Below are positions 1 through 10,679 of a stretch of DNA of 64,000 nt, one piece after another. Position 1 is the first letter of the stretch, and the number at the start of each line of letters is the position of its first letter. The stretch covers positions 365,555,238 to 365,619,237 of the forward strand of contig NC_085138.1 in the NCBI RefSeq assembly GCF_035046485.1. Reading direction: 5' to 3'. This DNA is from Aedes albopictus. Lineage: Eukaryota > Arthropoda > Insecta > Diptera > Culicidae. The translations under genes and the position numbers were made by a program. Under the pieces are notes generated by a model. That model worked only from the letters and a program-made list of their open reading frames with translations. It ran no database searches and was not told the DNA's origin.

Positions 1-1040
1 AGATGCAAGCTGACTATTTTATCGCTAGTGAGAATATGTAAGTTCCGCCTCTATGAGTGGATGTCAAGCACGAGGTATTTGGTGATTTCTGTAAAACAAA
101 GCGGAAACTTTACGAAATTTGATGTTTAAATGCAACTCAATTGACAAGATAGAAGCTGCAATGCAACACTAAGTTGAAGAGAGGCAGGCCAAGTTCCAAT
201 GTGAACGTCGAGCCATAAAGAAGAAGATGCTGCATGTTCTTTCGGTGCAACTCATTTAGACCAACGCATAGAAAGCCACATTTTGGATGATGTTGCAGGT
301 GCTGCTTGGGCCTCGAATTCTAAAACCCCATTTAAACATAGGAAGCTCTTTACACCTGGAAGCCTTCCCACAAATCTCCGGGGATCGAAACCCCTCTAAA
401 ACTTTTCTGAAACCCCTTTTAGATCTCCATTAACTTATCCTAAAGTGTACTTAAACTGTCTGAAACGCCTTGCTGAAGTTTATAAAACTATTTTTGAAAT
501 CCCCGGGAATTTTCCCAAATCTCTTGAATTATCTGAAATCAACTGACTGAAACAGCAAATGCACAAAAGAAAACAAGACAGTAATACTATCCGATTTGTA
601 TTCGGATGATCATGAGTTCAATTCCCAGCAGCGTCACCGAGCAAGTTTTTCGTCAAGCAGACACTATATGATGATTGACACTGACCCTCCTCTGAGCAAA
701 TGCTGTAACACGAAACCCCTAAACATGAACGACCAATTCAGCGATGTCCTTCGCAGCGAGTGGTCTTCGAAAGGACTGATAAGGAACAGCAACATTATGC
801 TCTTCGTTACATCGCCGACGAAGTGAAAAGAATCAGCAGCTTAGTGATCAGTGCCAACGGTTAGTAATAAAAAAGTGGTCCACAAACTCTGAGCATATAG
901 AAGCACAGAGGATAAAATGTTCCCTACTCACGTAGTGCCCTCGGAGACAAAAGAGCTGGGAAATGAAGAAAAAAATATTAAACCAGACACAATGGTAACG
1001 ATCTACGCTACGGAACAGGACTTGCGATAGGAAACTCGGT
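1..1040. other. unassigned flank, no gene recognised
   Basis: I see no recognisable gene here. A 76-codon frame at 596-826 (+) has no motif I know and no repeat support. Roughly 340-530 holds loosely repeated pieces of the type CTGAAACCCC, resembling a decayed simple repeat. The last ~200 bases may already belong to the 5' part of the retrotransposon remnant that follows. Confidence 0.4.
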
Positions 1041-1042
1041 AC

Positions 1043-1369
1043 GTGGTACTGCAGATCTCTCAGTTTCATCAGAAGCACCCGCACCGCATTCTCGACTATG
1101 TACTTAAGGACCAACGTTTCGGCATCATAGCGCTGCAGGAGCTACGTTGGACAGGATCAACGGCGCGAACGTTTCGACACGCGAGCTGGAAACAGCTTCC
1201 GATTCTTCAACTTCAGCCTAATCAACGTAATCGATGCCCAAGCCACGATGTCCATAGGAGAACTAAACGCTCAGGTAGGCCAGGAGGAAGAATTCAGACC
1301 GACGATTGGACAATCAGTATCAGAACCTACCAGCTCATGAATGAAACGGCCTACGGTTCGCTTGCATAG
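1043..1369 (+). pseudogene. endonuclease-domain fragment of the RTE-like element
   Basis: This frame starts inside the apurinic-like endonuclease of a non-LTR element. FGIIALQELRWTG matches the conserved block in which the catalytic glutamate lies (ALQE.RW). After about residue 40 the frame drifts into non-family sequence, so a frameshift is likely near 1160-1180. The methionine is internal to the original domain and is not a real start. It is one piece of the remnant at 1040-3995. Confidence 0.65.
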
Positions 1370-2182
1370 CAACTTTTTCCAACACAGACACCCTTATCGT
1401 TGTATTTCGACATTACCACAGCAGATAGGATCACAAATAGACCTCGTTCTGGACCTATCGTAGAGCTACCATCGACTCGGACCACACCCTAGTGATGGTC
1501 AAATTGCGCCAAAAACTCTTCGTCATCACTATTGTACGGTACCGGCGACCGCCTCGGTACAACCTAGAGCGACTGGAAAAAACGCTTGTTGCCTCAGCAT
1601 ACGCTCAGGATTTCGAGGCAGCGTTGCCAGACGCGGTCTCTCTATAGTACTGCTGGAGAACAGTAAAATCAGCCATCAACGACGTAGCCTGGAGCATCAT
1701 TGGGTACGTGGAAAGGAGTCGACGAAACGAAGGGTTCGACAAAGAGTGCAGAGTGATTTTGGAGGAGAAGAACGCAGCACGGGCGGTAATGCTGCTACAA
1801 GGAACCCGGCAGAACGTTACAAACAGAAGCGGAAGCAGCAGACCCCCCTATTTCGGGGGAAAAAAGTGCCGCCTGGAAGAAGCGAAGTGCGAGGAAATGG
1901 AACTGCTGTGCCGTTCCCATGAAACACGGAAGTTCTACGAGAAGCTCAACGCACCGGCAATCCCGCAACGGCTTCGTGCCGCGAGACGAAATATACAGGG
2001 ATAATGACGGAGACCTCTTGACGGACGGACGTGCGATGATCGAAAGGTGGAAGTAGCACTTCGATCAGCACCTGAATGGCGTGAAGAACGTAGGCACGGG
2101 AGATCACGGACAACAACGCCATTGCAGCAGAGGACAGAACTGAACCAAATCCCATGCTGAGGGAAGTTAAGGATGCCAATTA

Positions 2183-2892
2183 CTAGCTCAAAATCAACAA
2201 AGCAGCTGGTAAGGATGGTATTGTTGCTGAACTCATCAAGATGGGCTCAGAAAAGTTGGTCATCTGTCTGCATCGGTTGATAGTCAGGATCTGGGAAACC
2301 GAACAGCTACCGGAGGAGTGGAAGGAAGGGGTAATCTGCAGGTAGAAAGGCGACCATTTGGAATGTGAGAATTTCAGAGCGAACACTATGTATTTTGAAT
2401 GTTGCCTACAAAGTGCTGTCCCAGATCATCTTCCGTAACTTGTCACCTAAATGAGTTCGTGGGAAGTTATCAAGTCGGATTCATTGACGGCCGGTCGACA
2501 ACGGACCAGATCTTCACCGTATGGCAAATCGTCCAGAAATGTCGTGAATACCAGGTCCAAACGCATCACCTGTTCATCGACTTCAAAGTGGCATACGACA
2601 ATATCGACCGCGCAAAGCTATGGAAAACGACTTTCCTGGGAAGCTGACTGCACTGATTATAGCAACGATGAACTGCGTAAGCGTTACGGGTGAACTATCC
2701 AGTTCATTCGAATCTTGCCGGGGACTGCGACAAGTTGACGGACTCTCATGCCTACATTTCAACATCGCTCTGGAAGGTGTAATGCGACGAGCCGGGCTCA
2801 ACAGCTGGGGAACGATTTTCACTAAATCCGGTCAATTTGTGTGCTTCGCGGACTACATGGACATTATCGCCAGAACGGCAAAAAAGATATAA
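2183..2892 (+). pseudogene. reverse transcriptase fragment with broken catalytic box
   Basis: The RT domain is readable across frames: NKAAGKDGI and LPEEWKEGVIC (fingers), a TAG stop near 2343, then GRSTTDQIF and LFIDFKVAYDNID (motif A, with its Asp retained), and finally the catalytic box. That box reads FADY at 2845-2856, where active elements have FADD, so one of the two metal-binding aspartates is a tyrosine. Together with stops and frame changes this shows an inactive copy. It belongs to the remnant at 1040-3995. Confidence 0.75.
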
Positions 2893-3268
2893 AACAAATT
2901 CTCACTCGCATGCGCATCTTCTTACACGATGTCCTGCAAGATGTGCAAGAAGCTAACACGCATACTATGATTGCGTGTCAAGCGTGTCGGTTGAGCTGTG
3001 GTCTTCTGTTCAAGCATGCATGGATGGATATTGATTAATAACTTTTGACTCGTGAGTCGAAATGAGTTGCGGTCTTCGGCAACATTCATCATTGAGATCT
3101 GAATAATTTAATTTGACTTTGAGCGAATAACTTCATCCATGTATTATTGCTCTGCAGCGTGGAGAACCTTCTTTGAAAATTCTCCATAGTAATTCCCATT
3201 GTAATGGATTGTAATGAACATATGGGAGCTTTAAGTTGTTAACATTTTTGAAGTCTGAACTACCCTAC
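2893..3268. other. insertion splitting the RT remnant
   Basis: The protein similarity breaks just after the FADY box (MDIIARTAKK) and resumes at about 3270 (YTRL, then EVGLLVNASKTKYM in another frame). These two parts are normally contiguous in RTE-like elements, so the ~375 bases between them are probably an insertion. I see no clear terminal repeats or target duplication, and the class is unknown. Confidence 0.4.
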
Positions 3269-3269
3269 T

Positions 3270-3995
3270 GTACACCCGCCTGAACGCGAAGCAGCAGAGG
3301 TCGGACTGTTGGTGAATGCGTCCAAAACAAAGTACATGCTGGTAGGCGGAACCGAACACGGCAAGATCCGTGTGGGTAGTATTGTTAAGATAGACGGGGA
3401 TACCTTCGAGGTGGTGGAGAAATTTGTCTACCTCGGATCCTTACTGACGGCTGACAATAACGTGAATCGTGAAATTTGAAGGCGCATCATCAACGAAACT
3501 CGGACATACTACGGGCTCCAGAAGAAGCTGTAGTCTAAAAAGTTTCACCCACGCACCAAATGCACCATTTTCAAAACGCTAATAAGTCCGGTGGTCCTCT
3601 ACGGGCACGAGACATGGGCCATGCTCGAGGAGGACCTGCAAGCACTCGGAGTTTTCGAGCGACGCGTGCTAGGCACGATCTTCGGCGGTGTGCAGTTTGC
3701 TGCACTTTACGGCAAACCCAGCATCCAGAAGGTAGCCAAAGCCGGAAGGATACGGCGGGCAGGGCATGCGTTGCAAGAATGCAGGATAACAACCCTGCAA
3801 AGCTGGTGGTTTCAACTGATCCGGTTGGCGCAAGAAGGCGTGGAGCGCAGAGAGCACGATGGGCGGACCAGGTGGAGCGTGACCTGGCAAGCATTAGGCG
3901 TAACCGAGGATGGAGAGCGGCAGCCACACACCGAGTGTTGTGGCGTACTATTGTTGATTGTGTCTTATCGTAGATGTAGTGGTGAACAAAGAAAT
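3270..3995 (+). pseudogene. C-terminal region of the RTE-like element
   Basis: The thumb and C-terminal tail are readable: NASKTKYMLVGG, FVYLGSLLTADNNVNREI followed by a TGA near 3476, then VVLYGHETWAMLEEDLQALG and VFERRVLGTIFGGVQF, and GRIRRAGHALQE. The frame then shifts, and the sister frame carries the ARRRGAQRARWADQVERDL block. The same protein segment, unbroken, occurs at 11917-12363, which confirms the assignment. A possible AATAAA-like 3' end is near 3997-4005. Confidence 0.75.
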
Positions 3996-3999
3996 GTAA

Positions 4000-4490
4000 A
4001 TAAACTTTGTGTGTTCTAGCCCAAGATCATGCTTCATGATTCCCAAGACCAAACTTTGTACTACTCGCGGGTTTCATAAAAGGCCTCTGAGGGGAAGAGC
4101 TCCAGATGCAGTACAATGTACGATGATGATAAAAATTTCTGTTATGGGTCACCCTAGTCTCCGTGTATACGACGAAGACGTATCAGGACAAAAAGCGGAC
4201 CCCACTGGCGATTACGGTAACAAAGCAGATTGATACACGTGCAGTCGGAACGTTTGATTGTGCTTTCCGAATGTATTAGTGTGTATGTGTGCTGAGTGTG
4301 GGCGCGGAACACAATGGAAAAGTGGCTATTTTGGCTCATCGTCGGGACTAGTGCTGTGTCATACTGCGAGAGTAATCGACTCTGGTCTTTATCAACTACC
4401 AGAGTAGCGAGAATGAATTGAGTTGATTTCGGGAATGTAGGAAGAAATGAGTTTAGCAAATAACTTAACTGTAGAGTTTTTAATCCTATA
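4000..4490. other. unassigned, no gene seen
   Basis: This is 3' flank of the retrotransposon remnant. Short frames on both strands have no recognisable motif. I see nothing else. Confidence 0.4.
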
Positions 4491-4491
4491 C

Positions 4492-4640
4492 TTGACTATC
4501 ACGCCGAGGACTTGGGATCGAATCCCACTCCCGACATTTTCACAAAATGTGGGTTCTTCCTTCGGAAGGGAAGTAAAGCGTGGGTCCCGAGATGAACTAG
4601 CTTCGAGTTGAAAATCTCGTTAATAAAGACAAAAAAAAGT
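4492..4640 (+). repeat. Feilai-like tRNA-derived SINE, 5'-truncated
   Basis: A tRNA-type B box (GGGATCGAATCCCACTCCC) is followed by the body TTCTTCCTTCGGAAGGGAAG and the 3' part GAGATGAACTAGC, AAAATCTCGTTAATAAAGAC and an A-rich tail. The A-box half is incomplete. Other copies or pieces occur at 7475, 7998, 10160, 14412, 18112, 27020 and 58855. The layout matches the Feilai SINE described in Aedes. Confidence 0.8.
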
Positions 4641-6630
4641 TTTTAATCCAGTGTGATAATTTTATGTATTTCACGGCATACTCTAATGGGCCGAACATGA
4701 ACCAAGACTGCTTATATACAAATCAAAACCTACACAGTTGTAGTCAGCTGGACAACCTTTGGCTATCAACACCTTGTGTTTAGTTTTAGTATTATAAATA
4801 AATAAATGAAGTTGTATGACCTTTCGACATCAAATAACAACTTGATTTCTGTTCCTCAGAAGTTCAACCTCCACATGAGTAACCTACAAATTCTTCTCAT
4901 TTGTAACACATTCCACTTGAACTGGTAAGCCAGACGACTACTGGTGACGTCCTGGTATACACTTTCCTTGGTTTGAACTTACATAAGCTCGGAATCAGAC
5001 GACGACAGTTCCAGTCAGTGACGTTGACGACGGGCGACGACGACGACAACCAGTCTAGCACGACTCGGTCGTCCTCCTCCAATTGAGAGAACGTGAGTCA
5101 GAAAAATTGACCTCCCTCCACCCCGGGTTTCCCCTCCCCATTTTTCCAAGTCTGCCACAACCAACTATGCTGGAAATGCGCGCTGCATTTCCCCGAGCAT
5201 ATTTTCTCCATTTTGCATGACATGGTTACGTCGTCATCGACGACGACGACGACGCTGAACTGCCTTTTGAATATTGCAAACTTCCACCACGGCCATGTTG
5301 GTAGGTATAGAATGCGACTTTTCACTGCTTCCGATTTGATTCGACTGTGAGTGGGTTGGAACGAATGATTGTGGAAAGTGGTGGCGGGTCATGGAACGGC
5401 TGGGAAATGTTTACGTAATTTTATTACAAAAAGTTTTGTTGGTCGTCGGTGCGGTAGCGAGTTGTAATGCTGCTGGGCTTGTGTGGAAGGCGGTTGAACT
5501 CTTCGTCTGTGCCGCAGTCAGGTTTGTTTTTCTTGCGAATCCTATCGTACTACGGAAAGCGGAAAGTAGGACGCGAGAGCCTCCAAAGAAATGGGAAGTG
5601 ATGGAAATTCAGTTAGCAGGCGAGAGATTTCGCAAACTTTTTGGCTTACATCCGAATGGCATTTGTTGAGTTAGGGTAATAAAATGGTGCGATGATCGCT
5701 GCTGTGAGGATTCAGGGAAGTTTTGCTCAACGACGGTATGGTTGGATGATAGTCTGTTTTATATGGTGGATTTGCTGTGATGCTTGATAGTTAGGAAACA
5801 TTGGCGTCACTTGGCGAAATGAAAGCCAGCAGGTTGTAGGGCCAGTTTCAATATCCAAGAGGGTTTCGTGGTGTAGGGAAGGGCTCTTTGGTTTCTAGGA
5901 GAGAGGAGCTCCGATCCCCCATATTTACGCCAATGTTAGGGAAATCGACGGAAGTGTGCAATATGAATATTGAAAAAAAAAATTAAAAAATAATTTTTAT
6001 ATGAAAACACCTAAACGATGTCTCATAATACAGACCATAAGTTTATTAATAAGCAATTTGTAATGAGTAAAGTTGATCACCAACGGTCATGATGCATACC
6101 TGGAAAAGAAAAGACAAAACCATAGATTAGTTTAAATAGTTTAAATTTTTATTAAAACTAATTGATTATTAACATTGAGGAAGACTGCAAATGGTAGTCG
6201 TAATATGCGTATCTGTCAAAGGATAAGAAATAGAGGGCGGAACTAAAAGGTGCAACACTGATTACACTCAATTATATAAGCTCATAACGCCTAATAATAA
6301 GGACGCCTAACAAGAAGGACTCGAGCCATGAAGAAGATCCCAAAAAGGGAGGAAACGTTGGCGAAGATTTAAATTAATCAACGCAAGGTTTCTTTGGTTG
6401 TTATGTCGGAAAATATCTACAAACTATAACACTAGTCGTATTTTTAACATTGCTTTTGGCGAAACATATTCTTCTGACGATTGTCTCATATTCTCCTCTG
6501 AGGAAGAAACCCAGTAACTGTGGTCTTGCTTTTTTTTTTGTAAAAACATGTTTAAGAATATTTGAAAAAATGTTGAGCGTAAAAAAATCGTCTCTTGACC
6601 AAATGAGAAACTTTTAAACCTTGAGGAATT
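4640..6630. other. no gene recognised; GAC/CGA-rich stretches
   Basis: The stretch holds CGACGACGAC-type runs at 5030-5060 and 5235-5255, typical of insect low-copy non-coding DNA. Small frames at 4897-5082 (-), 5098-5325 (-) and 5391-5669 (+) carry no motif I know. From 5940 the sequence becomes very AT-rich. It could be intergenic or intronic; nothing decides. Confidence 0.4.
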
Positions 6631-6642
6631 ACAAATGTTTAA

Positions 6643-6757
6643 CCCGGGAGCGGTCGCGTCGTGTACTGAGTACACGCACCATGAAAAAAGCACACTTGTG
6701 GTACACAGCGTAAGCGTGGTGTCGCTGAGGGTGGTCAAAGACGCGACTGCTCGAGGG
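6643..6757. mobile_element. 115-bp piggyBac-like MITE with TTAA duplications
   Basis: Terminal inverted repeats start CCCGGGAGCGGTCGCGTC on the left and read CCCTCGAGCAGTCGCGTC as the complement of the right end. Both sides are flanked directly by TTAA (6639-6642 and 6758-6761). TTAA target duplications and CCC-starting ends are hallmarks of the piggyBac superfamily. At 115 bp it is non-autonomous. The 104-codon antisense frame crossing it is spurious. Confidence 0.7.
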
Positions 6758-6897
6758 TTAAGGAATTCCTTGGAAATATCAATTAGTTAGAACTAACCTC
6801 TTGAGAAGCTTCTGAACTATGAATATGAAAATTTTAAAGAAAATTCTCAAGGAAGTGCAGGCGGAGTCCTTAAGAAATTTTTAATCGTTGCTGGATC

Positions 6898-7245
6898 GCG
6901 AAACTGGATCCATTTCCTCACTTTTTTTTTATTTTTTTATAAAATAACGAAGCTATATTTTCAAAATCGGTTTTCGCGCACATGTAGAGTATGAATCAAG
7001 GTATCTCCTGTTTTTTTTTCCCAGAAGGAAAATGTTTTTATTTTTATCAGAAACCATTTTTAAACAAAATTTCACAAAAAAAATGGTTTCTGCAAAAACG
7101 AAAAACATTTTCCACCTGGATAAAAAATCAGGAGATACCTTGATCCATACTCTACATGTGCGCGAAAACCGATTTTGAAAATATAGCTTCGTTATTTTAT
7201 GAAAAATCAAAAACCAAAAAAATGAGGAAGTGCTTCCAGTTTCGC
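6898..7245. mobile_element. 348-bp foldback element
   Basis: The two halves are reverse complements over most of their length. The outer ends GCGAAACTGG and CCAGTTTCGC pair, and then long stretches such as GAAGCTATATTTTCAAAATC (left) and its complement (right). The central loop is near 7060-7085. No coding capacity and no clear target duplication are visible, so the superfamily is unknown. An 85-codon antisense frame inside it is an artefact. Confidence 0.75.
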
Positions 7246-7474
7246 CTTATGAATTCCAAATTTCTTTAAGAATTCCAAAAAAAAATCCCGAAAGTATCCT
7301 TCAAGCATTTATTAAGGAATCTGCAAAAATATTTTAGAAATTCTTCAGACTTTAAACAATAAATTACTTGAGGAAATAATAAAAATTGCTTGAGCATTCC
7401 TTAAGAAACCCTTGAAAAATTCTTGAAGAAATCTTTAAATAAATACTGATGGAATCATTCTCAAATCCCTGAAA

Positions 7475-7565
7475 AACCCTCAAAGCACTCGAAGAAATTC
7501 TTGAGCCTACGAGATAAACCAGCGGAGGGCTGAAAATCTCGAAAATAAAGACAAATAATAATAGT
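7475..7565 (+). repeat. SINE 3'-end fragment
   Basis: GAGATAAACCAGCGGAGGGC, CTGAAAATCTCG and AATAAAGACAAATAATAATA match the 3' end of the Feilai-like SINE (compare 4590-4635 and 10165-10240). The tRNA-related head is absent, as expected for a 5'-truncated copy. Confidence 0.6.
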
Positions 7566-7997
7566 AACAATAAATTCTAGAGGAATTCCTGAACGAATCA
7601 TTGAGAATGTTTGAAGAAATCTTCAAGCTATCTCCGAAAGAAACTTAAAAATATTCCATGGGAAATCCTTGAAAAAAATCTGGCAAATATTCTGAAGATT
7701 TTTTGTAAGAATTGTGTTGAGGTATTTCTGATGGGACCCTTTAGCAATTTTTTTTAGAAATCCTTGAAGAATTCTTGGAAAATTTCTTGCAAAATTTTTG
7801 GATGAATCCTTGATTACTTCCTGATGAAATCCTGAATTTTTGACGCTTTTTTGACGAATTTCCCAAGACATTCATAAGGAATTTCCAGAGGCAACCTTGA
7901 GGAATGTTTAAAGAATTTCTTGAGAGACTCCTGAAGAAATTCTTGATGAATTTCTGAAGGCATCTCCAAGGGATTTCTGAATAAATAATTGAGAAAC

Positions 7998-8146
7998 CAA
8001 GGGTTAATTCATCTCGGTACCCCTGCTTCACTTCCCTACCGAAGGAAGAACTCACATTCTGTAAGTTTGTCGGAAGTGGGATTCAATCCCAGGTTCTCGG
8101 TGTGTTTGTCACGTGCTTTAACCATCACACCAGGTCTGCTTCACGA
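7998..8146 (-). repeat. Feilai-like tRNA-derived SINE
   Basis: Read on the minus strand it has an A-box-like segment (GACCTGGTGTGATGGTTA), a B box (GGGATTGAATCCCAC) and the SINE body with TTCTTCCTTCGGTAGGGAAG, then a GAGATGAATTAACC end. It sits inside the 12-bp repeat field. It is a near-complete but diverged copy. Confidence 0.8.
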
Positions 8147-8972
8147 GGAATTACTGATGAAATCCTTACATAACCTCTGTATGTCGAGAAACGAACGAAT
8201 GTCTGAGAGAGTCTGGAAGTCATCCCTATGGATTTTTTGAAAGGAATTTCTGAGATACTCCTGAAAAATCCTTTGAGAATTCTTGATGCTATTCTTGTGG
8301 AATCTCAGTATGAATCACAAAACTAATCTTCTGAAAAATTTCTGTAAAATATTCTTTTAGATTCCTGATCAATTCCAGGAGGTACCTCCGAATGCTTTTA
8401 AGAAGAAACTCCATAGAAAATCAGTCCCTGAAAACACCCTTGAGAAATTCTGGAATCTTTGCCGAAATTGTAGAGTTTTTGTAGGAATTTCAGAAGTATT
8501 TGAAGTAAATCTTAAGGTAGTCATAGAGTAATTCTTAAGAAATTTCAACAATTTCTTCTCTAATCTCCTAGCAAACTTCATAGAAATTTTGAGGAACTTT
8601 CAAAAGAACTCGTAATTAATTTCCCAAGGTGTTCACGAGAATTTCATGGAGGCATCTTTAAGACAGATTTGATGTTTTCTTTGAGGATTTAACTGTAGAA
8701 TCCTTGAGAAAATCCGGTGGAATTATCATTGAGAAATCTTCATTAGAACTATGGAGAAATTTGAAGGAACCTAGAGGATTTCTCAAAAGCAGAAGCATCT
8801 TTGATAAGTTTAGAATTTGATTCATTCTGAGGAAAATTCTGGAGAAATTTTTGATAAAATCTTAGTGTAATTTCTGCACTCTCGATTTTTTTTTAAGAAA
8901 TAAATCTTCAAAAAAACTGCTTAAATAACACTTGAGGAATTCTTGAAAAATTCTGGGGAAATTTCCAATATA

Positions 8973-9886
8973 CAGGGGATGGCCAAAATGTTTGGGATAG
9001 GCAACTTTTTTTTAACTAACATGCTATAACTTTTCATAGAGTGTATCAAAAAATCTCAAATTCTGACTGTTTGTCAACCTATTATATGTGCATCATTGGT
9101 ACAAATTTGGGCTCGATTGATTGTTACTTCGCAAAGTTAGAATCGTTCGGGTAAAACACTATTTTTAAGACAACTCATTTTTGAACTGTCATATCTCGGA
9201 AACCAGTGAACCGAATTGAATGAAATTTTGAACGTTCACTAACAATATGTATATGCTTCACAAGCTATTAAAACATAGGTACTTTTTAAACGTTGAAAAA
9301 AGTTATCATAAATTGACATTTTTTGGTTTTTTTCTCGAAAAAATGTATTTTTTTTACATCAATGTCAATCAATTTTAGTATTGATATTCGAAGATTTTCC
9401 ACTTCTGTTCTCAAGTTATCTCTAATCAAACATATTGGAGCCTATTAAGATTGAAGAAAGAACACATTTTGTAATTTTGGTGTGGTATTTGTAATTTGAC
9501 TTAGTTTCCTCTATTTGGGTAAAAATTTCAACCTGGTATAACTTAATTCGCCGTGAGAAAATATTACATTTTATACCGTTGTATTTAGTTTCAATATATT
9601 GTTGATAAACGTTAAAAAATTCATTCAATTCGGTTCACTGGTTTCCGAGATATGACAGTTCAAAAATTAGTTGTCTAAATAATAGTGTTTTACCCGAACG
9701 ATTCCTACTACGCGAAAAATTAATCATTCGAGCCCAAATTTGTACCAATGATGCACATATAATAGGTTGACAAACATTCAAAATTTGGGATTTTTTGATG
9801 CACTCTATGAAAAGTTACAGCATGTTTAATTTTTTTGTGGGAGAAAAAAAGTTGCCTATGCCAAACATTTTGGCCATTCTCCCCAG
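8973..9886. mobile_element. 914-bp inverted-repeat element with TA duplication
   Basis: The left end CAGGGGATGGCCAAAATG and the right end (complement CTGGGGAGAATGGCCAAAATG, one 3-bp indel) form terminal repeats that continue as imperfect arms of roughly 280 bases. For example CATATCTCGGAAACCAGTGA at 9190 has its complement near 9640. TA flanks both ends (8971-8972 and 9887-9888), as in Tc1/mariner. The AT-rich centre has no transposase motif, so it is a large non-autonomous foldback element. Confidence 0.7.
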
Positions 9887-9888
9887 TA

Positions 9889-10279
9889 TTCAGTAAAATT
9901 TCTGAAGGTGTTTTGAGGAATTATCGACATACCTTTTGAAGGATTTTCGAAGGAATAATTTTGCTCGAAGTAATTTTTGAAGTCATCACTGAGAAATTCC
10001 CAAAGGACTTTTGTTTTCTGGGGGAAATAATTTAAAAACGGGGAAATAATTTAGAAAAGAATTAGAATAATTTTCTGAAAGTCATTTTCAAGAAATTCCC
10101 AAAAGTATATTTGAGAATTTCTAGATGATTCGTTAGAAATTTTTGAAAGAATTATAATGGAATTTTGAGCGAGAGACGAACCAGCCAAGAGCTGAAAGTC
10201 TCTTAAATAAAGACAAATCAATCAATCAAATCAATGGAATTTTAAAATTCATTCTCTAGGATTTTGCAGATGATTCTTA
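9889..10279. other. 12-bp-type repeat remnants, no gene
   Basis: Diverged TTCTGAAGGAATT-type words with a SINE tail embedded at 10160-10240. I see no coding signal. Confidence 0.45.
10160..10240 (+). repeat. SINE 3'-end fragment
   Basis: GAGAGACGAACCAGCCAAGA, GCTGAAAGTCTCTTAAATAA and AGACAAATCAATCAATCAAA are the 3' end of a Feilai-like SINE with an ATCA-type simple tail. The tRNA-like part is missing. Confidence 0.6.
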
Positions 10280-10411
10280 TTTTTGCCTTTCTCGTACACC
10301 AAGGTGTACCGAAAGGCTATATGTTCACTCCAAAAACGAAAATTTGATAGAGCCTCCGGAGGGGTCAAGTCTTATATACCAATCGACTCAGCTCGACGAA
10401 TTGAGGTGATG

Positions 10412-10465
10412 TCTGTGTGTGTGTATGTGTGTGTGTGTGTATGTGTGTGTGTGTGTATGTGTGTG
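10412..10465 (+). repeat. GT microsatellite in composite element copy 1
   Basis: An interrupted (GT)n with scattered AT steps, about 54 bases. It occupies the same place as the very long GT tract of copy 2 and the interrupted tract of copy 3. Confidence 0.9.
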
Positions 10466-10679
10466 TACAAAAAAACTCACATCACTTTTTGGCAGTAAAC
10501 CTCAACCGATTTTATTGACCGACGGTTCATTCGACGCGGAATCTGGTCCCATTGTTTCCTATTGAAAATGGTTCAGATCGGTCCAGCCGTTCCGGAGTTA
10601 TGGCCATTTAGGTGTTCCGGACCGGTACCCCAGGAAGGGACCAGATATGAAAACGCTACAAACCCATCCATGCGGCACA

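Larger units (their letters stand above)
1040..3995 (+). mobile_element. decayed RTE-like non-LTR retrotransposon
   Basis: The order of recognisable pieces is that of a non-LTR ORF2: an endonuclease fragment (about 1043-1200), linker (1700-2030), reverse transcriptase (2183-2892), then the C-terminal region (3270-3970). Pieces lie in different frames and are broken by stops, for example an in-frame TAG near 2343 and TGA near 3476. About 375 bases at 2893-3268 do not fit the protein and look like a later insertion. The C-terminal signature (GRIRRAGH, then ARWADQVERDL in another frame) is the kind found in mosquito RTE-clade elements such as JAM1. Clade assignment is from memory of the family, not a search. 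The element is dead. Confidence 0.8.
7246..8970. repeat. degenerate GAATTCCTCCAG-type repeat field (minus orientation)
   Basis: Sequence is dominated by variants of GAATTTCTTGAGGAATTC, the complement of the GAATTCCTCCAG-type 12-bp word seen elsewhere in the window. Many A/T substitutions blur it. Two SINE pieces are embedded (7475-7560 and 7998-8146). Short frames rich in F, L, K and N come from the repeat and are not genes. Confidence 0.6.

Noticed and set aside
596..826. 76-codon plus-strand frame as a gene
   Set aside because: No motif, no start context and surrounding DNA is repetitive.
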